64,000 bases of DNA, taken from NCBI GenBank assembly GCA_009809945.1, contig WTPW01000362.1, positions 373,959 to 437,958 of the forward strand, read 5' to 3'. This DNA is from Gigaspora margarita (taxonomy: Eukaryota; Glomeromycota; Glomeromycetes; Diversisporales; Gigasporaceae). Shown in pieces: positions 24,745 to 35,590 of this stretch. The notes under the pieces were generated by a model. That model saw only the letters and a list, made by a program, of their open reading frames with translations, was not told where the DNA came from and did no database searches. A program made the position numbers and the translations under genes. Positions within the stretch are counted from its first letter, which is position 1. Each line of letters starts with the position of its first letter.

Positions 24745-24965
24745 TTCTAAAATGTTTAGATCAAAGAAGTTAGCATAACATTCTTACAAAGTGCAACCGC
24801 TAGATCCTAATTTATGACCAATGTCATTATTACCTTGAGATCTGTTTATTGTTCTTACAAAAATGTAGTGCTAATGCTTTCTCTTATTCTAATTCAAGGT
24901 TATTATTATAAAGGGAAAGATTCGAATAAGTCAGCATGGTGTTTATGCGAAGTAGTTTAAATAGG

Positions 24966-25981
24966 TGATAAACTGGGCACAGTTGCCTGTGTATAAAAAA
25001 ATAATTTTTTTTTTGAATTTCATTCAGCTGATCTAAAATGCTAGCAAAAGCAATTTAATATTCACGTCTTATGAATTCTATTTTTGATATCATACTTGTT
25101 GCTATTTAAGTTTAAGGGAAAAAAAACTAAGATGCGAAGTATAAACGAAGGCTTTCTAAAACATATTGGTATGAATTCGTGATTCTCAATATACTTTTTT
25201 TTCTATAAAGTGTTATATATAATTATATATAATTACTCAACTATTATTCAAACTAGAAACATACCTGGAGTCAGCATGAATACGAAAAGATGGTATATAC
25301 TCTCGAGGGCCTAAAAATTAAAAAATATTCCCAAATTTGGTTACAGAATAAGCCAAAAATGAAGTATACTAAATGCCTTGTTTGAATTCTATAGTTATAA
25401 TTAATTCAATTAATCTAAATTCTTACATAGTAAATGCCACGTGCTTACAAAGTAAAGTCTAACAAAAAAAAAATAAATTTTTAAATGACCTTATAATTAA
25501 AAACTAGTGGTCTCGTTTTATGATTTGTACTACTTTAATACAAAATTAGATAAACAATTTACTGACCTTACTTATAATCCAAAAAGTTCAATACGGGTCT
25601 TGCTTATATGTGATCTGCATCATATTATAATAATAGAAATTCTCTGATTGACTGGCGGATCATCAATTAATTGTTTTGAACTGATTAAAAGAATAAAAAC
25701 AATAACTATATAGCTAGTTAAAAGAACTGGTTTCTAAGGGTAGAGATAGATTTTTTAGAAAGGGTGTGGGCTAAGAAAATCAGGTGCTATTAGAAATTTA
25801 AATTTTTATTGGTTAATATTTATAAATAGGATCTTAAGAAGTAAACATTATCTGAAAAATGTTTTTATCTTAACTAGACTTTTTTTACTAATCTAATTCT
25901 AGCTATTCTATTCAGCATTAATTTGTTAATATATCTAATTGAATAGTATATATAACTTCAGATTGTTTAATCTCTGTAGCA
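24966..25981. other. AT-rich DNA, no recognised gene
   Basis: No frame of note. Composition is slightly less extreme near 25000-25330, which may be more of the dead LRR gene's upstream region, but I could not read any LRR unit there. Confidence 0.35.
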
Positions 25982-26155
25982 ATCCTAAACCTATCTTTTA
26001 ACAATATTTTATAATAAATATTATAGCCTTTGTCAACCCAAAATTATCTTTTAGACAAATGTTTTATAATAAATATTATATCATTTAGTGACCCAAACTT
26101 ATCTTTTAGACAATGTTTTATAATAAATATTATAGCCTTTGGTAACCTAAACATG
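25982..26155. repeat. Tandem repeat, three units of ~57 bp
   Basis: Three consecutive copies share 'cctatcttttagacaa', 'tgttttataataaatattat' and 'agcctttggtaacc', with small differences. Non-coding minisatellite. Confidence 0.85.
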
Positions 26156-26593
26156 AGTAGTAGTAAGAAATAGTATATTACTATCTTCATATAATGACAT
26201 AATTTTTTCAATGATACTACTTTTTTGAATTAAATTAAAAACTAAAAAATAATTTTTTTTATTCTCTATATACTATATATTTGATTTTCATTTAATTAGT
26301 CTATTACAATTATAATTCACTTATACAATATTAAACTCTGTCTTTGATTATATAGTTTTATACTTAATATCTAATATTAGCTTGTATTATTATTAATTGC
26401 TTTTATTTTACTCCTTATTATTGCTAATTAATAATCTATAATATTATTTATAAATACTATCAATTTGAATAATTATAATACCTTTTGAAATCTTATACAA
26501 GATATATGCATATTTTTATTAGTATGTTTTTATATATCATCTTTTTTTAATTTATTTTTTATTTGTTACATTATATGCAATCTATTTTAAATA
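26156..26593. other. AT-rich DNA, nothing recognised
   Basis: No gene or structured repeat between the minisatellite and the following MITE. Confidence 0.4.
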
Positions 26594-27321
26594 CAGTTAG
26601 ACTTCTCTATAATCACAAGTTGGATGTGCCCTATTTTGGTAACTATATAAAGATATGACTATAAATAAAATACCTTGTTATGGTCACATGACCAAAGGCC
26701 AATAATATATTTTGCATATTTGAAATACTATTAAAAATTTTAAAATGTTGATAGTAAATAACTTTTAATCTGGTAATCCAATTTGGATAAAATAAGCTCC
26801 AGAGTGTTTAACTCAATAAGACAATTCTAAAGAGTCTAAAATCATCCAAATCTAGTTACAAAATGCTAAGGTTATTAGAATTTTTTATTTAGATATTTAA
26901 ATTTAATCAATTCTTAAACATGCAAAATTACACAAATTCTTAATAATTACAGGAGCTTATACTTGGATTTATTAGAATTGTCTTATTGAGATGAAGATTT
27001 TGGTAGTTATTTTTATCCAAATCAGCCTACTGTATCAATAGTTATTTGCTGTCAAATCTTTAAGAATTTTTAATAAAAAATTTTAAATAAACATTAATAT
27101 GAATATTAGCTAATCAGATGTTATAATCCATATTTAGTCAAAATTTGTGATTATAATAAGGGTTTATTATTACTGTATTAATAAATTTGATAAAACCCCA
27201 AAATTTTTTTGTGATAGTGATTATAGATAATTTGTGACTATAATAAGATTTTATGTTAATTGTACAATATTGGGTACTTATATAAAGGGTGTAACTATGA
27301 CTATAGAGAAAGGTTAGACTG
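26594..27321. mobile_element. Tc1/mariner-type MITE, TSD TA
   Basis: Ends CAGTTAGACTTCTCTATA and, reversed, CAGTCTAACCTTTCTCTATA are each bordered by TA. The centre folds back around 'tcaataagacaattctaa' and its mirror 'agaattgtcttattgagat'. A same-orientation copy is at 50970-51682. 'CAGT...' ends with a TA target are typical of Tc1/mariner/pogo-type MITEs. No transposase. Confidence 0.85.
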
Positions 27322-28390
27322 TACTAACTTTCAAGAAATCTATTATTATATTTCAACTTTCTATTTATAAATTTTTTTAAAAAAAATTATTATATAGAGT
27401 TTGTATAAAATATAGTAATTTATTTTATAAAAAACTTTTAAAAATTTGGCTACAAAAACTATCAGTTAATTATTGTATATGTGTTATTTACTCATTGGTT
27501 ATTATGTAAAAAAAATCCTTGTATTTAAAAATTCAAAAAATTAAAAACAAATAATTACAACTTGCACATGCTATATTGAATATATCAAAAGAATACTATA
27601 TATATATCTAATTAAAATTTAATAATTTCATAATTCAAAACTTTATATATTAGGATTTCACCATAACAAGAATAAGCTATCTTTATCTGTTCAAACATAA
27701 TTGCCTTTTTAGTCTAGATTAATTGGTTATTATTTTATATCTATTACCAAAATCTATTCAAATACAAATATTACTTATTGTACAATTATATAATTGTATG
27801 TTTATTATTTATCAACTACATTTATATAAAAATATTATAATATATATAGCTAGCTCTCTTTGAATATATCAAGTGCCTTGTTTTATTTATAAAATATATA
27901 TTTTTTGAAGATTGCTAATAAATAAATATTTTTGTAGATCTATAATATTGTATCTTTAATGCAAAATTTTTTTTAACAATGGCATTTTTCTTTATAATTT
28001 TATATTTTATTATCCTATATTTTATAAATCTATACCTTATTTTTGAAACAAAGTATTTTTTCACAATTTTAAATGACTCATATTGGCGGATTTAGTTTTT
28101 TGGGCTTTTTTTGTATAGTCATAATTATTTCAAGGGCCTTTTTTTTCATAATGCATATACCCCAAATTTTTGTATCAACAAAAATTTTTAACACCAAAAA
28201 AAAACAAATTAATATCAAGCTCACGACCAACCCATCTAAAATATACCTAACCCATCCAAATTTTTTAAAGGGTAAGAGAACTATGCTATTTTAATAGTAG
28301 CTTTTGTAATTAGCTACTTTACTTAATTAATTATATTTTTATATACTACAAACTCAAAAATATGATTTTTTTAGTGTCTATATAGTTTTA
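27322..28390. other. AT-rich DNA, no supported gene
   Basis: The 73-codon frame at 28073-28294 is hydrophobic, then lysine-rich, and unlike any family I know. I leave it out as a gene. No terminal repeats are visible. Confidence 0.4.
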
Positions 28391-29030
28391 GTTCGCAATT
28401 CTACTAGATTTTATTGTACTATATGTACACAATCTTCTAAAGGATTTAAAAATCATGCAGGCTTACAATGATATGAAACATCAAAACACTCAATATACAA
28501 TTTATTACCAAATCATATTCAACAAATACCAGAATTAGAACTTTGTCGTTTAAAAGACGCCATAATTAAAGATTACAAAAAAGACTCAAGAATCATCACC
28601 GTGCTATTGGAAAACAAGTATTTTCATTACATTGTAGTAAATATGCTTTTGTTGGCTTATTTGGAGCTTATATTACGCGTTATTCCCCTTGTAGCTCTTT
28701 TTATATTTGTAATTTTAAAGGAGAAAATGCTGTTGAAATAATTGGATCAATATTCAACAACAATAATTGGTATAAGCGTAATTATAATAAAAGACAGCTA
28801 AGTTTTGTTAGACTTTATATACCAGAAGAACAAGATATATCAGAAATAGATAATAAAAAGCAATGTAGTAACAAAAATAGTAAACCAAAAAAATATAAGT
28901 CAAAATTATTTCCAAATAATGAAATGATTATAGAATAGAGAATAACTGGTTTTAAAGATAAAGCAAACTATGAATATAAAGCAGGGATGCTTCAAATTCA
29001 CTTTTTTTTAGATCAGTGTCAACTTTAATA
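28391..29030 (+). pseudogene. C2H2-finger protein of an expanded family, broken
   Basis: The first part reads 'FYCTICTQSSKGFKNH' followed by 'YETSKH', a C-x2-C...H...H pattern. After a frame change near 28580 it continues 'HRAIGKQVFSLHCSKYAFVG' and 'FGAYITRYSPCSSFYICNF', then 'NWYKRNYNKRQLSFVRLYIP' and 'SKLFPNNEMIIE'. The order finger plus a 'GxFxxYIxRYSP...YxCxF' region resembles hypothetical proteins that I believe are common in these fungi; a search must confirm this. At least one stop in the finger, one frameshift and a later stop make it a pseudogene. No flanking inverted repeats were found. Confidence 0.5.
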
Positions 29031-29820
29031 AATATATTATTTTAACACGATTGACATTTTTAAATAAAGTTACATACTTGATAGTCTAAAAACTATAATA
29101 TTTAATTGTCTTTAATGAGTTGAAATAAAATCTCTAAATAATATTATATAAAAATAGAGCCAAGTACTTTTATTTAGTTTCTGCCTATTTTATAATCATG
29201 TAAATTTGGCTTTAGATATTTATAATATCTATTAGTATCCATTATTTGGGTTGTCGCTCAATTCCCTGAAATGTATTAGATTAATATAATTCTATATATA
29301 ATTTAATATATTCAAAAATTACTTACTTTTTACGATCTATAGGTTTAATAATACTTTGATAATAATCAANTCTTCGAGATAATAATCAGCTCTTCGAATG
29401 GTTTAAGCTAATATANTAAGTAATTCAAATACATTAATAATATTTAATTTAATTTAAATNGATATCAATTTAAAATTTACCTTTTTGAACCTTCCAGAGC
29501 CAATCATCGCAAGATCTGTAATTCCTATAAGTGGTTTAAAACATCAATAAAATTATTAATCATTAATTAAACTTGAAATCAGTATCAAATTTAATAAAAT
29601 TTTATAAATTTACAATATTATACCGATAAGTAGTTCAAATATTAATGCAATCATTAATAAATTTTTATTTAAACCTGAATCACTAATGAATTTAAGAATT
29701 TATCCTTCCAAACCTTCAGAGACAGCTTTGTAGGATCTGTAAATTTATAATATTATGCCGGTAAGTAGTTCAAATACAATAATAAACTTGAATTAGTATC
29801 AAATTTAAGAATTACCTTTA

Positions 29821-30487
29821 TGTCCTGCAGGTCGATAGCGTAGCGGTTATGCTCCCAGGATGCAAATCGAAGGTTGCTGGTTCAATTCCCCCCAGAGGCA
29901 ATAATAATTACCAGCTGGTTAAAAAGGAAATCTGTGGACCCGTGGTTTGTCAGTTGGCCAGAAAATCAGAGGGCTTAATTAGGCAATCCCCTAGTTGGGT
30001 TGCAGGTATGGCAGCTAATGTGGAACCTGCGGGCAGACTACTTAAATTAGGTACCAAAAGTGCACGTGTGGCTAGATGCGTCCTCATCTATGGCCTGGGT
30101 TTTCGTCAGCGTTTATGGGTTTGCCTTAATTGGGCAGTTACCATTGTCAAGTTTGGGTGGCGAAGCGAAACGAGTTAGAACCTGATTTGGATTAACCAAA
30201 GTCACGAGACGTAATGTAAGGCCGAAGTCTGAGATGATACTACATGAACTCATGGCGCAAACATTCTGAGGTGTTTCCTGGTTGTACCAATATCAATCTG
30301 GTGATGACCGTCTGAAAGCGGTGTTGGGAGGGTAAAACTCGGTGCCCACCAGGCAATTGGGCGGTCTGAAATAGGGCTAGCCAGTTGTGTGCTCACCTAA
30401 ATAGTTTAATATGTAAATTTGTTAATTAATAATTAATAAAGTATTAACGCACTCGTGAGTATCCGGTGCAAGCTTTAAAAAAAAAAA
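29821..30487 (+). mobile_element. tRNA-derived SINE, family 2
   Basis: A GC-richer insertion begins with perfect RNA polymerase III boxes: A box 'TAGCGTAGCGG' near 29835 and B box 'GGTTCAATTCC' near 29878. It ends in an A tail (from about 30477). The target duplication 'aagaattaccttt' stands at 29807-29819 and 30488-30500. The centre 'ccctagttgggttgcaggta' and 'gactacttaaattag' are shared with family 1 SINEs, although heads and tails differ. The 109-codon frame here is accidental. It interrupts one unit of the kinase-loop array. Confidence 0.92.
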
Positions 30488-30765
30488 AAGAATTACCTTT
30501 TTAAAATCTAATAATGTTATATCAGTAAGTAATTCAAGTATATTGATATTTTAAAGTTGAATCAGTAACGAATTTAAAAAATTACCTGCCAAAATCTCAA
30601 GGGCCAATCTTTGCAGGACCTATAAATTACGCCAGTAAGTAGTTCAATATTGTAATGAGTTTAAGAGTACCTTTCCAAAACCTCTGGAACCAATCTTTGC
30701 AAAATCTGTAAATTTATAATATTATATCGGTAAGTAGTTTTAATATATTAATAATTTTTAATTTA

Positions 30766-30954
30766 TAGCTGTTTTCATAAATTCTGAGACAGCTGATAAA
30801 AATTATTTCGCCCATATTAGATAAGTTTTTGAATTCAGTATTATCAGAATTGGATTTTCAGCATTAAAGTAATTTGATAATACTGAATTCAAAAACTTAT
30901 CGAATTCAGCTTATCAATTTTTATCAGTTGCCTCAGAATTTATGAAAATAGCTG
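30766..30954. mobile_element. CAGCTGTTTT MITE in the array, copy 1
   Basis: The arms 'agctgttttcataaattctg' and their mirror at the right end pair almost throughout, with an inner 'gataagtttttgaattcagt' pairing as well. It belongs to the same family as 31514-31703. It lies in a spacer of the kinase-loop array. The terminal C has changed at the left end. Confidence 0.8.
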
Positions 30955-31513
30955 CAAGCATGAATCAAATTTACCTTTTCAAAACCTCTGGAGTTGACCT
31001 TCATAGGATCATAAAATTTATAATATTATTCTGGTTAGTTTAAATATATTAATAAACTTGGATTAGTATCGAATTTAAGAATTTACCTTTTTAAAACCTC
31101 TAGAACTAATCTTTATAGGATCTGGAAATTTTATGTTATATCAGTAAGTAGTTCAGATACATTAATAATTTTAATTTAAACTTGAATAGTATCAAATTTA
31201 AGAGTTTATCCTTACAAGCCTCTGGAACTAATCTTCGTTGGATCTATAAATTTTATAATGCTATGCCGATAAGTAGTTCAAATATATTAATAATTTAAAG
31301 TTAAATCATTTAAGAAATTATCCTTTCAAACCTCCAAAGCCAATCTTTGTAGAACCTATAAATTTATAATATTCTATTTTTAAGTAGTTCAAGTATTAAT
31401 AAAATCATTAATAACCTTTAATAAGTATCAAATATATGAGCACCTTCCAAAACCTCTGAGGCTAATTTTTGTAATTAATAAAATTATATCGGTAAGTATT
31501 AATAAAATAATTA

Positions 31514-31703
31514 CAGCTGTTTTAATAAATTCTGGGACAACTGATAAAAATTTATCAGCCAAATTCGATAAGTTTTTGAATTCGGTGTTATCAAATTACT
31601 GTAATGCTCAAAATTTAATTCCGATAACACTGAATTCAAAAATTTTATCGAATTCGGCCGAAATAATTTTTAACAGTTGTCTCAGAATTTATGAAAACAG
31701 CTG
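31514..31703. mobile_element. CAGCTGTTTT MITE in the array, copy 2, TSD TA
   Basis: Ends CAGCTGTTTTAATAAATTC and, reversed, CAGCTGTTTTCATAAATTC are flanked by TA on both sides. This is a near-complete 190-bp foldback. It also lies in an array spacer, giving two independent or co-amplified insertions. Confidence 0.85.
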
Positions 31704-32345
31704 TAATAATATTTAATCAGCATCAAATAGATGAGTACCTTTCCAAAACCTCTAAAGCAAATTTTTATAGGAACTGTAAATCTATAACATTATATCAGTA
31801 AGTAGTTTAAACATTAACAATTTTTAATTTGAGCTTGAGTCAGTTTGAATAAGAATTTATCTTTCCAAAGCCTCTAGAACTGATCTTCATAGAATCTAAA
31901 TGTTAAAGTTATTCTGGTTAGTTTAAATATATTAATAAACTTGAATTTAAAGATTTACCTTATCAAAACTTCTGGAACCAATTTTCATAAAGTCTAAAAT
32001 TTTTATATTATACTAGTAAGTAGTTCAAAATACATTAATAATTACTTAAATCAGTATCGAATTTGAGAAATTACTGTACCTTATAAAACCTCTAGAGCTA
32101 ATTGTTATGGAATCTGCAAATTTATATCATTATATCAGTAAATAGTAATAATTTTTAATTTAAACTTGAATTAGTTTCAATTAAAGAAGTTACCGGAATG
32201 AATCTCTGTAGAGTTTGTTGTAAGTTTATCATATTATACTGTTTGAATACATTAATAACTTTTAAGCTTGAATCAATATAAATTTTAAGAATTTACCTTT
32301 CCAAAATATACGGCGCGATATCTGAGAATCTATAAATTTACAGTG

Positions 32346-33324
32346 GTAATAGTTCAAATATTAATAATTCATGTCCACTTAAAGGAATTTCTTAGAACAC
32401 TTTTAGGTATTTTTGCAACGACTTACTTAACAATCCATATATATTTTCTCATAAACTATTTTAGCCGACCATCAGATATTTGATATTTCTAGTTTTACCA
32501 AGCATAATTTGGATCTCTTCTGTATATTATGGTTAATAAAAAAAGTATGACATTTTTTTCATGACTGCTTCGAACAGATCAGTATCAATGCCGATTGAGT
32601 TGTCAGAAATTCACTGAAACAATAGCCATGATAATTATTAGTCTGTAATATATATTTGTTTTTTATGATAGCACTATATAGAATAAAAATATATATATTA
32701 ATTGTGTAGAATAGTAAAAGAATAAAAGAATTTTATTCTATACCTCAATATCAGAATTAGGTATCGAGATAAAGGTTGTTCAGCAAATATAGTAAAATAA
32801 GCGCAATTAAATTATTGATATTTACAAGATCAACTATAAAGATCTAACACTAATACTATTAATGCTATTGGTGTTAGCACATTTTTAGGTTTTGTTTTTA
32901 AACATTCTAAAAAAAAAAAATAAAAAATAAAAGTTAGATCGAAGTAATAATGATAAAATCACATTAAAAACTTACAAATCTATTAAATCTCATTATTTTG
33001 ATATATTTAAAGATTAAACCAATGCTATAAATATTCATTTAGGTTATTATTTTTAATTGCACTTAACAAAATATAATTTGCTTTATTAGTTCGAATAGAA
33101 AATAAACTATGAAATGCTTCTAAGTTCTTGAATAAATCACAAAGAGTATTGAAGGATTAAAAAATCCTTCACATTGAAATTTGTACAAAGATAATAAATC
33201 CAGTTATCGTAATAGTCAAAAAGTAAATCTGAACTTTAAAAAATTTTAAAATACGTAATTAATAGATCAATTAACATTAACTTTTATTAAAAAAATTGAT
33301 TATTATTATATACCTGTTATATTA
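32346..33324. other. AT-rich DNA between array and transposase relic
   Basis: No gene recognised. A hairpin pairs 'ctaacactaatac' with 'attggtgttag' near 32845-32880. Short minus-strand pieces near 32370-32620 have a coding-like feel but match nothing I know. Confidence 0.35.
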
Positions 33325-35590
33325 TTCAGATTCGAGTCTATATTTTTTAGATTTTTTAAAAAAATTTGGAGTTTCGTTAATAGTAAAGTAAAGTTGTCTA
33401 TTCTCATGCTCCAAAATTTCTAAAATTGCTGATTTTTGTGAATTTTCATAACCTCTATCTTTCAATATATTTTGAAAATAATGGCAAACTTGTAAATGAT
33501 TTTTTTTTCGACAGCAGAACATGAGAATGCTGCTAGTCCAAAATCATTGTGAATATCTAAAAACTCAGGTACATGATTTACCAATACATGGATATAAGGT
33601 GTAACATCTTGTATACGATACATTTCCTGAATAAAATTGTTTTATTTGGTTCACCTTGAGATGGTGCTAAAAAAGATGCTAACCAATTTTGTGCCTTTTC
33701 ACGAAATACTCTTCCTGTAGTTTTTTTATCTTGCATTAGATTGTATAATTCGTAAAATTGATTCCAAAGATTTTCAACTTGTATTGCGTGAGTAGTAGAT
33801 TGAAAAATTGTTGTAAAATTAAAATTTTGTAAAATTTTTAACTTGTCAGGACCCATAAGCGATGTATATGATAAATTGTTGTTATTTTTTTCTTTCCAAA
33901 ATTGAAATGATACTTTAAGTCATTTCATTTTATCTAAAATTCTTGTTTGCCAAATTGTTTCTTCAACTTGTTCTCGACCAAGATCGGATAGCATTAACTC
34001 CCATAAACGATTTGTTATTCTTAAAAAAATATGTAGCTCATCACAAACCCAGTTATAAAGTGGTATCATATAAAACAAAGGCTCATTTAAATGACCATTC
34101 ATCTTAGAATAGTTAATTTTAATCATTTCTATAGATTTAGTAATCTGCTTATTCATATCACCAATATTTGCTTTAGAGCAATCGCACCATGGACAAAAAT
34201 GTTTAGCATTGGCAGCTTTCATTCCAAGACATGTGGCTAAAAATTTCCAATCTGAGCTAAAGTACAATTTAACTGGCCAATAGTTACCATTACGTTGCTG
34301 AAACCCTTTTTTTTGCAATAGTTGAAGGTCTAAAATTAATAGAGCAAGTGCATTTTTTAATGAATCATATGTTTCAGAACCTGGATATAAAACCAGAGTA
34401 TGATAATTATCTGGTTTTTGTAATTCTGCTGAATCATTTAATAATATCATAGTCAACATTACGTGCTTTACTTTTTATCCCACATTTCTTCCATCTCCAG
34501 AAATTCAGATATGTAAAGTTGATTCATTAGGAATTAGAATATTTTTTTAATATAAAAAGGTATAATATAATCTAAAATATTTGTAATATGCCGCTACCCT
34601 CCTTTCCAATTGATTCTAACATATTTGTAACAATATTTTTATCAGTAATATCTGGTATATCTTCAATTTTCTCAAAAACTATAGGTTGTAAAATATCTAC
34701 AAGCGAAAGTAGAATTTGCTTGTTCATTTTTAAATTTATTTTTTGCTTTATATCAGATATAGCACCTTCACATAGAATCTCATGCTCAATTCATGCTAAT
34801 GATTGATATGCTTCTCGTGTTATTCTACCACAATCTAATGATTTTACAATTGCTTCTTTTCGTTCATTTTCATTTTTTCTATCAAATTTTCCAAAACTAA
34901 TATCAAATTGTCCATCTCCAATTTCAAATTGATCCCGTTTAATTTTTATATTATCATTAGGATGAAAAATATTTTTTTTTCTTCTTCAACTATATTTAAA
35001 ACTTGGTGTGCTATTTTTAATACCTTTTGACATTTTGTTGAAATACTAAGATCTTCAAAATGATGAATTTTTGGATTATAATCAAGTGACAAAGTTTGGC
35101 ATACATTTTTAACACTAAGTAATGTTAAACCAAACAATAAAGGTCCAGAAATTTTTGAAACTTTATTATCCATATTAGTTTTAGTATTAGTTCGAGCTTT
35201 AATTTTATTTAGCTCCTATTTTATTTATACAATATATGGTATATATATTAAATAAAAAAATTTATAATAAATAAAAAAAAACTATATATATACCTTATAA
35301 TATTTACATGCTGCATCAGTTGCAGATTTAAAAGATTGAACTGTTGATATAAAATTTAATCCAAATTGAATAGTAAATTGTGGTTTTTTATTTTTATATT
35401 GAATCGAGCACTTTGTAAGATGCTTTGCTTTACTGTATTGAGGTTTAACAATATAATTATTAGGAATTGGATGTTTAGAATATTTTGTATAATAACATTA
35501 ATTAGAAGGTTTATATGTTCCTTTTCTAATAATTTTGTAATAAAACGTTCTATTTTTATTAAAAAGTTTAATAAATGAATTTTGAGGATA
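33325..35590 (-). pseudogene. Transposase-like gene with intron, broken
   Basis: Minus-strand order is as follows. An N-terminal block ends 'FKSATDAACKYYK' (35295). A 78-bp phase-0 intron lies at 35293-35216 (gtatat...tatag). Then come 'MDNKVSKISGPLLFGL', 'ISGDGRNVG' (34500), 'HTLVLYPGSETYDSLKNAL', 'SSDWKFLATCLGMK', 'HFCPWCDC', 'VCDELHIFLRITNRLWELM' and finally 'HVLVNHVPEFL' with a C-terminal 'VEKK'-like region. The D of SGDG, the D of SSDW, the CPWC knuckle and DELH suggest a DDE-type nuclease fold. I cannot name the superfamily. A stop after ISGDGRNVG and several frameshifts disable it. Terminal repeats were not found, so a dead host gene of a large family is an alternative. Confidence 0.65.

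Larger units (their letters stand above)
23470..24965 (-). pseudogene. Leucine-rich-repeat (RNI-type) protein, broken
   Basis: Minus-strand translations show repeated units of the ribonuclease-inhibitor/NLR LRR type. Examples are 'TMLTYSNLSLYNNN' then 'KALALHFCKNN' (24940-24850), 'LADILCMNTILTYSNF' then 'LGLEEG' (24134-24065), and 'GKNNMLTFFDF' (23610-23577). The period is about 85-110 nt. Such repeats form curved protein-binding scaffolds in the cytosol. A 104-codon open piece (23889-23575) contains a lysine- and charge-rich insert ('TNKKRKHIGEVEAVP') ahead of the last repeat. Many frameshifts and stops, plus a MITE at 24408-24744, show a dead gene. No start or N-terminal domain was found. 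Confidence 0.7.
29340..32345 (-). repeat. Tandem array of kinase-loop exon-like units
   Basis: On the minus strand a ~110-bp unit recurs at least 14 times. Each unit has 'aatttacag' (acceptor-like), a ~35-nt block, then 'gtaaattc' (donor-like) and an AT-rich spacer. Block starts on the plus strand are 29481, 29703, 30586, 30671, 30975, 31087, 31210, 31322, 31444, 31739, 31861, 31959, 32080 and 32297. The best block (30705-30671) reads 'FAKIGSRGFGK'; others read 'AMIGSGRFKK' and 'STKIGFGGLK'. These resemble the ATP-binding glycine-rich loop of protein kinases ('IGSGGFGKV'). The other kinase subdomains are absent nearby. A SINE and two MITEs interrupt the array. Single Ns at 29370, 29416 and 29460 suggest assembly uncertainty. 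Blocks carry substitutions and some stops. Confidence 0.65.

Noticed and set aside
25982-26155. CRISPR-like or regulatory direct repeats
   Set aside because: Three adjacent ~57-bp units with no spacers. A simple tandem repeat.
29821-29895. Possible tRNA gene
   Set aside because: It has A and B boxes but no clean acceptor-stem pairing, and it is followed by a SINE body, A tail and target duplication.
29849-30178. 109-codon open frame
   Set aside because: It lies inside the tRNA-derived SINE and starts within the Pol III promoter. The related SINE core has no matching frame.
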